Below are positions 1-5,361 of a DNA stretch of 5,361 nt, piece after piece. Position 1 is the first letter of the stretch. Every line of letters starts with the position of its first letter. The translations under genes and the position numbers were made by a program. The notes beneath the pieces are model-generated. The model saw only the letters and a list, made by a program, of their open reading frames with translations, was not told the DNA's origin and did no database searches. The DNA is from an uncultured Collinsella sp. (GTDB lineage Bacteria > Actinomycetota > Coriobacteriia > Coriobacteriales > Coriobacteriaceae): positions 1 to 5,361 of the forward strand of contig CABUBY010000117.1 of NCBI GenBank assembly GCA_902489955.1, read 5' to 3'.

Positions 1-2472
1 GCGGACCTTTCGAGCATTACGGCGGATGGCCTGTCATTCTCGCTCATTCCCCGCTTAAACGCTGCCGGTCGCATGGCCGATCCCAAGCTGGCGCTCGACC
101 TGCTGCTTGCCCGCAATCCCATCGAAGCAAGCGCGCTGGCGGCTGAGCTCGAGGAAATCAACCGCCAGCGCCGTGAGATCGAGGCGGAGCTCACGCGCGA
201 TGCCATGGCAAAGGTCGAGGAGACCTATGACGGCGGACGCGCGATCGTCGTGGGCGGTGAAGGCTGGCACGAGGGTGTCAAGGGCATCGTGGCAAGCCGT
301 CTGACCAACCGCTATCACGTGCCGGCGCTGCTGTTCTCGATCGAGGACGGTATCGCGCGCGGCTCTGGTCGCTCGGTGGGCAAAGTTAACCTGTTTGACG
401 CCGTCGAGCGCTGTTCCGACCTGCTGATTCGTCGCGGCGGACATGCCGGTGCGGTGGGAGTGACCATCGAGGCATCCAAGCTCGATGAATTCCGTCGTCG
501 CCTTTCCGCCGTGCTATCGGAGATTCCCGCCGAGGACTTTGAAGACATCGACGAGGTTGCCGCCACGGTCGACCTTTCCGAGCTGAATATCGAGACTATA
601 GAGCAGATTTCCCGTCTTGAGCCGTTTGGCCAGGGCAACAAGGTGCCGCTGCTGGCCGCCGAGGGCGTGACGATGTGCGATCGCGCCGTGGTGGGCAAAA
701 CCGGCGAGCACATGCGCTTTGTGGCGACCGATGGCGCCGCGAGCGTGCCGGCCATTATGTTCCGCGTGCCGCAAATCGATAAGCTCATCAACTGCGATAG
801 CGCTGTCGACTTGGTGTTCGAGGCCGTTGCCGAGCATTGGCAGGGGCGTGTGAAGCCCAAGCTCATGATCAAGGATGTTCTGGTTCGCGATACCACGCTG
901 CCCAGCGTCGACGATCCGGCATGCGAGCTTCGTCGTGGCGTGCAGCCGGCGGATTCCGGCCTGCGCCTGGAGTCGCGTAAACGCGAGACGCTCGCCCAGC
1001 TTTCTTATACCGAGCTGACGCGCTCGCTTATCCATAGCTTTATCGGCTCGAACCAGCCGCACCGCGCGCAGGTCGAGGCGCTCGATGCCCTGGCCGATCA
1101 CCAGAGTGTTCTGGCCGTTATGGGAACGGGGCGCGGCAAGTCGCTCATCTTCCATGTGCATGCCGCGCGCGAGGCGGTCCTTCGCGGGCGTGCGAGCATC
1201 TTTGTCTATCCGCTGCGTGCGCTCGTTGCCGACCAGGCCTATCACCTCTCGTCGACGATGGCAGCGCTTGGCATTGGCGTTGGCGTGCTGACCGGCGAGA
1301 CCGTGGAGGCCGCACGCGATGACGTGTTCGCCGGCCTAGCTTCGGGCCGCACCGGTATCGTGCTCACGACGCCCGAGTTCCTGTCTATCCACCGTGACCG
1401 TTTCGCGCGTTCGGGCCGCATCGGCTTTGTCGTTATCGATGAGGCGCACCACGCCGGCCTTGCCAAGGGCGGCGACCGTAGCGCCTATCTTGACATGCCC
1501 GATATCCTCAAAGCCCTGGGCGACCCGGTCGTTATGGCTGCGACGGCCACCGCGACGGCTCCGGTCGTGGCCGAGCTTGCCCGCATGTTGCCAATCACTC
1601 GCACGGTGGTCGACGAGACGGTGCGCGAGAACCTGCAGCTCGAGGACGACCGCGACCTTGCGAGCCGCGAGAACCGTTTGGTGTCGATCGTGGCGACGGG
1701 GGAGAAGACCGTCATTTACGTCAATTCGCGTGACCAGTCCGTGGCGCTCGCCAAGACACTACGCAAACGCGTTCCCGACTGTGCGACCCGTATCGCGTTC
1801 TATAACGCTGGCCTTACGCGCACCGACCGCCATCGCGTAGAGGAGGCGTTTCGAGACGGCAGCCTCAGCTGCATCGTCTCGACATCCGCCTTTGGCGAGG
1901 GCGTCAACCTTCCCGATATTCGCCATGTCGTGCTCTATCACATGCCGTTTGGCGGCATTGAGTTTAACCAGATGAGCGGCCGCGCCGGTCGCGATGGCCA
2001 ACCCGCCGTGATCCATCTACTCTATTCGTCGCGTGACGCCCGTATTAACGAGCGCCTACTCGACTGCTATGCGCCCGAGCGCGACGAGCTCGTCACGCTC
2101 TATCGCGCGCTGCAGACCATGTGGCGCTCCAACCGCGGCAAGACCGGGGACGATTCCTTTAGCGCGAGCGATATCGACATCGCGCAGATGTGCCTTGCCA
2201 TCGATGCTCGCACGCCGGTCGACGAGCGTTCGGTGGAAAGCGGCCTGGGAATCTTCGAAGAGCTTGGTTTCTGTCGAGTTTCGGGGTTTGACGACACTCG
2301 TCGCATCGCGATGGCCGAAAACCCCGGCCGCGTGCAATTGAGCAGGTCAATTCGCTATTTGGAGGGCTTGCGCTCGCGCATGGAGTTTTCGGCTTTCCGG
2401 AGCTGGGCGCTCGATTCGTGCGCTTCTGATATGCTAGCCAAAGTTAACCGCCCGATCGTACCGCGGGCCTAG
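1..2472 (+). CDS. recJ: RecJ single-stranded-DNA exonuclease fused to a DEAH-box (RecQ-like) helicase module, 5'-truncated by the window edge
   Basis: The frame is open from base 1, so the gene starts upstream; 823 residues are visible. The Met at 73 is not the start, because the RecJ motif PRLNAAGR (residues 17-24) lies just before it. RecJ signatures follow: GWHEGVKGIVASRL (88-101), GSGRS (121-125) and GGHAGAVG (146-153), all DHHA1 region, then an OB-fold-like part (about 207-300) opening with EPFGQGN. After a linker comes a two-lobe SF2 helicase: HRAQ (354-357), Walker A GTGRGKS (375-381), PLRALVADQ (404-412), TTPEF (456-460), DEAH (480-483), an ATAT-type motif III (about 513-518), VIYVNSRD (571-578), FGEGVNLPD in motif V, and QMSGRAGRDG (657-666). 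The tail (about 690-823; PERDEL, IFEELGF) resembles the RecJ_C domain of Firmicutes. RecJ degrades single-stranded DNA 5'-3' in recombination and mismatch repair; the helicase presumably feeds it substrate (inference). The DHH catalytic domain should lie upstream and cannot be checked. RecJ identity is near certain; the helicase's polarity and activity are unknown. Confidence 0.93.
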   Translation, partial: ADLSSITADGLSFSLIPRLNAAGRMADPKLALDLLLARNPIEASALAAELEEINRQRREIEAELTRDAMAKVEETYDGGRAIVVGGEGWHEGVKGIVASRLTNRYHVPALLFSIEDGIARGSGRSVGKVNLFDAVERCSDLLIRRGGHAGAVGVTIEASKLDEFRRRLSAVLSEIPAEDFEDIDEVAATVDLSELNIETIEQISRLEPFGQGNKVPLLAAEGVTMCDRAVVGKTGEHMRFVATDGAASVPAIMFRVPQIDKLINCDSAVDLVFEAVAEHWQGRVKPKLMIKDVLVRDTTLPSVDDPACELRRGVQPADSGLRLESRKRETLAQLSYTELTRSLIHSFIGSNQPHRAQVEALDALADHQSVLAVMGTGRGKSLIFHVHAAREAVLRGRASIFVYPLRALVADQAYHLSSTMAALGIGVGVLTGETVEAARDDVFAGLASGRTGIVLTTPEFLSIHRDRFARSGRIGFVVIDEAHHAGLAKGGDRSAYLDMPDILKALGDPVVMAATATATAPVVAELARMLPITRTVVDETVRENLQLEDDRDLASRENRLVSIVATGEKTVIYVNSRDQSVALAKTLRKRVPDCATRIAFYNAGLTRTDRHRVEEAFRDGSLSCIVSTSAFGEGVNLPDIRHVVLYHMPFGGIEFNQMSGRAGRDGQPAVIHLLYSSRDARINERLLDCYAPERDELVTLYRALQTMWRSNRGKTGDDSFSASDIDIAQMCLAIDARTPVDERSVESGLGIFEELGFCRVSGFDDTRRIAMAENPGRVQLSRSIRYLEGLRSRMEFSAFRSWALDSCASDMLAKVNRPIVPRA

Positions 2473-2481
2473 GGGAAGGGG
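2473..2481 (+). promoter_or_regulatory. Ribosome binding site of rel
   Basis: The purine run GGGAAGGGG begins directly after the recJ stop codon and ends 6 bases before the ATG at 2488. It is not a perfect AGGAGG, but it is well placed and supports that ATG. The whole recJ-rel gap is only 15 bases, so cotranscription, and perhaps translational coupling, is likely. Confidence 0.7.
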
Positions 2482-2487
2482 ACCTCG

Positions 2488-4848
2488 ATGGATGCCGCAG
2501 CCCGTACCGCCCATGATTCCACCCTCCAGCCGTTTTCGGAGATGGAGCACTATAAGCATGCCGATGAGCTGCCGCCCGAGATTATGGCGGACAGCTACGA
2601 CAAGCTGGAGCGCCTGTGCCTCAAATATATGAATGAGGACGACTTTTCTAAGGTTGAGCAGGCCTACTGCTTTGCCGCCGAGAAGCACTGCAACCAAAAG
2701 CGCCGCTCGGGCGAGATGTACATTAACCATCCCGTCGAGGTTGCCATCATTTTGGCCGATCTCAAGATGGACTGCGATGTGGTGTGTGCCGCGCTGCTGC
2801 ACGATACCGTCGAGGATACCGAGACCTCGCTCACCGATGTTTCCGGCCTGTTTGGCGATACGGTGGCCGAGCTCGTCGATGGCGTGACCAAGCTCACCAA
2901 CATCGAAGTCGACAGCATGGACGAGAAGCAGGCGCTCACGCTGCGCAAGATGTTCCTCGCCATGTCCAAGGACATCCGCGTCATCATCGTTAAACTTGCC
3001 GATCGTCTGCACAACATGCGAACGCTGGCAGCCCTGCGCGAGGATCGTCGCCTGTTTAAGGCTCGCGAGACCATGGACGTGTACGCGCCCTTGGCCGACC
3101 GCCTGGGCATGAGCTCTATTAAGTGGGAGCTCGAGGACCTGTCCTTCTTCTACCTGGAGCCCGATGCCTACCAGCGCATCGCGCGTATGGTAGCTGAGTC
3201 GCGCGAGGTCCGCGAACGCTACCTTGCCGAGACCATCAAGACGCTTACCGATGAGCTCAACCGCATTGGTCTGGAGGACTTCCAGATCAACGGCCGCTCC
3301 AAGCACTATTGGTCCATCTACCAAAAGATGAAGCGCAAGGGCAAGGAGTTCTCCGAGATCTACGACCTGGTGGCGCTGCGCGTTATTACCCATTCGGTGC
3401 GCGATTGCTACTCCACGCTCGGTGCGGTGCATACGCTGTGGCACCCCATGCCTGGTCGCTTTAAAGACTATATCGCCATGCCTAAGGTCAATAACTACCA
3501 GTCGCTCCACACGACGGTCATCGGCCCTACGGCTCGTCCGCTCGAGATTCAGATTCGAACCTACGAGATGCATGAGCAGGCCGAGTACGGCATTGCCGCC
3601 CACTGGCTATATAAGAAGTCGGGCGGATCGTCTGCTTCCAAGACCAATGACGCTCAACGTTTGGACGACCAGATCAACTGGCTCAAGCATTCGCTCGATT
3701 GGGCGGCTTCCGACGAGATCACCGATGCCAAGGAATACCTGCACTCGCTGAAGGTCGATCTGTTCGATCAGGAGATCTTTGTCTTCACGCCCAAAGGCGA
3801 GGTCATGGCGCTTCGTGCCGGCTCCACGCCGCTCGACTTTGCCTATGCCGTTCACACCGAGGTGGGAAACCACTGCGTCGGCGCCAAAATCAACGGTGCG
3901 GTGGCTCCGCTCACGCACGAGATCAAGACGGGCGACCGCGTTGAAATCCTGACTAACAAGAGTTCCAAGCCGTCGCGCGATTGGCTCAAGATCGTTAAGA
4001 CACCTTCCGCCAAGTCAAAGATCCGCCGCTATTTTGCCGCTGCGACCAAGGACGACGACGCTGCCGCCGGTCGCGATATGCTGGCCAAGGACCTGCGTAA
4101 GCGTGGCTATGGCATTTCTACGCCGCGTTCGACGCGTGCACTCAACGCCGTGGCGGAGCAGTTTAACTTCAAGCAGCTCGAGGACCTGTTTGCCGCCGTC
4201 GGCGCCGGCAAGGTTGCCCCGCGCGCTGTGGGCAATAAGGTCGAGCAAATCTTGGACCCCAAGCCTGAGGAACAGCTCACCAAGGCCGAGGCTATCGCCG
4301 AGGTCGTGAAGCAGCCCGCTCGCGGCTCCAACCGCAAGCCGCAAAAGCGCGGCAAGAGCGCCAGTAACGGCATTATCGTCAAGGGCGAGAGCAACAGCGG
4401 CCTGCTGGTCCGTCTGGCTCATTGCTGCAACCCCGTGACGGGCGACGACATCGTCGGCTTCATCACGCGCGGTCGCGGCGTTTCGGTGCATCGCGCCAAC
4501 TGCCCTAACGTCAAGGGTCTTATGGAACATCCCGAGCGCATGATCGATGTGGAGTGGGACGGCGCTGCCGACACCCTCTTCCAGGTCGAGATCGTGGTCG
4601 AGTGCCTGGACCGCATGGGCCTGCTCAAGGATGTCACCATTGCCATTGGCGATGCGGGCGGTAATATCCTTTCTGCCGCCACGTCGACCAACCGCGAGGG
4701 CATTGCAACCCTGCGCTTTATGGTCGAGATCTCGGACGCGAGTGGCTTGGATCCGCTGCTGGCCTCTATCAGCAGCGTTGACTCGGTCTACGACGCTCGT
4801 CGTCTTATGCCCGGCGAGGGTGGAGCCCAGCTTAAGCGCCGTGTGTAG
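2488..4848 (+). CDS. rel: Bifunctional (p)ppGpp synthetase/hydrolase of the Rel (RelA/SpoT, long RSH) family
   Basis: A complete 786-residue protein, within the usual size range for long RSH enzymes. It makes (p)ppGpp from ATP and GDP/GTP during amino-acid starvation and also hydrolyses it; it works in the cytosol at the ribosome. The N-terminal HD hydrolase domain has its metal ligands H81, H105-D106 (ALLHDTVED) and D172 (KLADRLHNMRTL), spaced as in the Streptococcus Rel structure as I recall it. The synthetase domain has IYDLVALRVI with D293, the G-loop region RFKDYIAMPKVNNYQSLH (324-341, guanine-stacking Y337) and E353 in LEIQIRT. The RFKD sequence is the RxKD type of bifunctional enzymes, not the ExDD type of synthesis-only RelA. 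The regulatory half has TGS (about 428-490), a helical region and basic linker (about 500-626), the Cys-rich zinc-finger-like domain (C646, C647, H668, C672) and a C-terminal ACT domain (about 697-775). No key residue is missing. The start is set by the purine run at 2473-2481; the gene follows recJ by 15 bases. Confidence 0.97.
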   Translation: MDAAARTAHDSTLQPFSEMEHYKHADELPPEIMADSYDKLERLCLKYMNEDDFSKVEQAYCFAAEKHCNQKRRSGEMYINHPVEVAIILADLKMDCDVVCAALLHDTVEDTETSLTDVSGLFGDTVAELVDGVTKLTNIEVDSMDEKQALTLRKMFLAMSKDIRVIIVKLADRLHNMRTLAALREDRRLFKARETMDVYAPLADRLGMSSIKWELEDLSFFYLEPDAYQRIARMVAESREVRERYLAETIKTLTDELNRIGLEDFQINGRSKHYWSIYQKMKRKGKEFSEIYDLVALRVITHSVRDCYSTLGAVHTLWHPMPGRFKDYIAMPKVNNYQSLHTTVIGPTARPLEIQIRTYEMHEQAEYGIAAHWLYKKSGGSSASKTNDAQRLDDQINWLKHSLDWAASDEITDAKEYLHSLKVDLFDQEIFVFTPKGEVMALRAGSTPLDFAYAVHTEVGNHCVGAKINGAVAPLTHEIKTGDRVEILTNKSSKPSRDWLKIVKTPSAKSKIRRYFAAATKDDDAAAGRDMLAKDLRKRGYGISTPRSTRALNAVAEQFNFKQLEDLFAAVGAGKVAPRAVGNKVEQILDPKPEEQLTKAEAIAEVVKQPARGSNRKPQKRGKSASNGIIVKGESNSGLLVRLAHCCNPVTGDDIVGFITRGRGVSVHRANCPNVKGLMEHPERMIDVEWDGAADTLFQVEIVVECLDRMGLLKDVTIAIGDAGGNILSAATSTNREGIATLRFMVEISDASGLDPLLASISSVDSVYDARRLMPGEGGAQLKRRV

Positions 4849-4881
4849 GTGCGAGAGCCTCTCAGCATCATAGATATTGGT

Positions 4882-4919
4882 TACGTTCGAGGCATCGTTT
4901 GGTGCCTCGAACGTATTTT
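4882..4919 (+). terminator. Strong intergenic hairpin with short T run; probable rho-independent terminator or attenuator after rel
   Basis: The arms TACGTTCGAGGCA (4882-4894) and TGCCTCGAACGTA (4903-4915) are perfectly complementary over 13 bp around the 8-base loop TCGTTTGG. A C-G pair and a T-G wobble inside the loop could extend the stem to 15 bp closed by GTTT. Four Ts (4916-4919) follow, then A and G, so the T run is short for an efficient terminator. There is no A run on the left side, so it would act only on plus-strand transcripts. It lies 33 bases after the rel stop and ends 7 bases before the AGGAGG of the next gene. It could stop most read-through, reduce it, or serve as an RNA-stability or processing element. 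Confidence 0.6.
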
Positions 4920-4922
4920 AGA

Positions 4923-4928
4923 AGGAGG
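4923..4928 (+). promoter_or_regulatory. Ribosome binding site of the MBL-fold hydrolase gene (decides its start)
   Basis: A perfect AGGAGG within GAAGGAGGG. Three in-frame ATGs follow at 4931, 4937 and 4946, with spacings of 2, 8 and 17 bases. Only the one at 4937 has a normal distance, so that start is preferred over the first ATG. Confidence 0.8.
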
Positions 4929-4936
4929 GTATGCGC

Positions 4937-5361
4937 ATGGGCGATATGACTTTGGACCTGACACCCCGAGGTGCGGCTTCGATTGAGGCGCTCGTCAACG
5001 GCCCCATTCAGACCAACAGTTACGCCGTGATTTCGAATGACGAGTGCTTAATCGTCGATCCGGCGTGGGAGGGCGAGCGTCTTGTGGAGCATATCCGCAC
5101 CGCGCATCCTGAGGTGTGCGTACTCGGCTCTGTCTGCACGCACGGTCATGCCGACCATGTTGGCGGGGTTGCCGGGGTTCGAGCTGTCGTTGGCGACGGC
5201 GCGCTATATGAGTTGTGCGCTAAGGACGTGACGGTACCTCGCGCAAATATCGAGGAGCAGCGCACCATGTGGGGTATCGAGACGCCCGATCCGGGTGAGC
5301 CGACGCGTTTGCTTGTCGAGGGCGATACAATCGAGGTGGGCGACGTCTGCCTGCAGGTGAT
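4937..5361 (+). CDS. Metallo-beta-lactamase-fold hydrolase (glyoxalase II / YcbL-like), 3'-truncated by the window edge
   Basis: The first 141 residues of a cytosolic MBL-fold enzyme; no signal peptide or membrane segment is visible. GPIQTNSYAVIS (22-33) and LIVDPAWEG (38-46) match the opening strands of the glyoxalase-II-like branch, and THGHADHVGG (68-77) is the HxHxDH metal-binding motif with H69, H71, D73 and H74. Near the cut end, LLVEGDTIEVGD (125-136) matches the strand that usually precedes a TPGHTPGS motif carrying the next metal-ligand His, which would lie beyond the window. Typical members are just over 200 residues, so roughly a third is missing. Family members hydrolyse thioesters such as S-lactoylglutathione, but the substrate here cannot be told, and a high-GC Gram-positive host may lack glutathione. 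A related gene often follows relA (and dtd) in Gram-positives, ahead of hisS, which supports the assignment. The preceding hairpin suggests expression partly uncoupled from rel. Confidence 0.9.
   Translation, partial: MGDMTLDLTPRGAASIEALVNGPIQTNSYAVISNDECLIVDPAWEGERLVEHIRTAHPEVCVLGSVCTHGHADHVGGVAGVRAVVGDGALYELCAKDVTVPRANIEEQRTMWGIETPDPGEPTRLLVEGDTIEVGDVCLQV

Noticed and set aside
73..75. ATG at 73 as the start of the RecJ-helicase gene
   Set aside because: The frame is open to base 1, and the conserved RecJ motif PRLNAAGR is encoded just upstream of this ATG, so the coding region extends beyond the window edge.
514..1245. A 243-codon open frame on the minus strand opposite recJ
   Set aside because: It is a shadow of the RecJ OB/helicase coding frame, with no recognisable domain and no ribosome binding site that I can see.
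380..2450. The string CAAAGTTAACC, or a near copy, at about 380 and about 2438
   Set aside because: Both copies are in frame within coding sequence, unpaired and without other structure; two short matches in 5 kb are not a repeat system.
2434..3603. A 389-codon open frame on the minus strand
   Set aside because: It lies opposite rel, whose catalytic motifs are all intact in the plus frame. The predicted protein shows no recognisable motif, and long antisense frames are common opposite GC-rich genes.
4853..4863. Small inverted repeat GAGAG-C-CTCTC just after the rel stop
   Set aside because: The loop would be a single base, so the full stem cannot fold; only a 3-4 bp stem is possible, which is likely chance.
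4931..4933. First ATG of the MBL gene as its start
   Set aside because: It lies only 2 bases after AGGAGG, too close for normal initiation; the ATG at 4937 has an 8-base spacing.
1..5361. Defence system, mobile element or other undescribed cassette
   Set aside because: The helicase-nuclease pairing could suggest a defence gene, but the RecJ motifs, the rel and MBL neighbours and the uniform codon use point to a housekeeping locus. No repeats, integrase, transposase or attachment sites are visible.

Overview
The window is GC-rich and almost fully coding. All genes lie on the plus strand. It looks like chromosomal housekeeping sequence from a high-GC Gram-positive, most likely a Coriobacteriia member such as Collinsella. 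That placement is an inference from base and codon use and from a RecJ that carries a helicase module; there is no rRNA or other marker to confirm it. I see no tRNA, insertion sequence, CRISPR array or phage gene, and no gene-free stretch longer than about 90 bases.

Layout: (1) Positions 1-2472 hold the 3' part of a very long recJ-type gene whose start lies upstream. It encodes the DHHA1 and OB parts of the RecJ single-strand exonuclease, followed in the same frame by a complete superfamily 2 helicase module (Walker A, DEAH box, QxxGRAGRDG) and a RecJ_C-like tail. (2) After a 15-base gap with a Shine-Dalgarno sequence comes a complete bifunctional (p)ppGpp synthetase/hydrolase gene (rel, 2488-4848) with every expected domain and catalytic residue. 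(3) An 88-base gap follows, holding a perfect 13-bp inverted repeat with a short T run. (4) From 4937 to the window end is the 5' part of a metallo-beta-lactamase-fold hydrolase gene with the THGHADH metal-binding motif.

The order recJ - rel - MBL hydrolase is a compact version of the recJ-apt-relA-dtd-MBL-hisS neighbourhood known from many Gram-positive bacteria, here without apt and dtd. recJ and rel probably share a transcript that links DNA repair with stringent-response control. The hairpin before the MBL gene probably lowers or ends transcription at that point. The most noteworthy item is the RecJ-helicase fusion, which would put DNA unwinding and 5'-3' single-strand degradation, the jobs shared by RecQ and RecJ in the RecF pathway, into one polypeptide.
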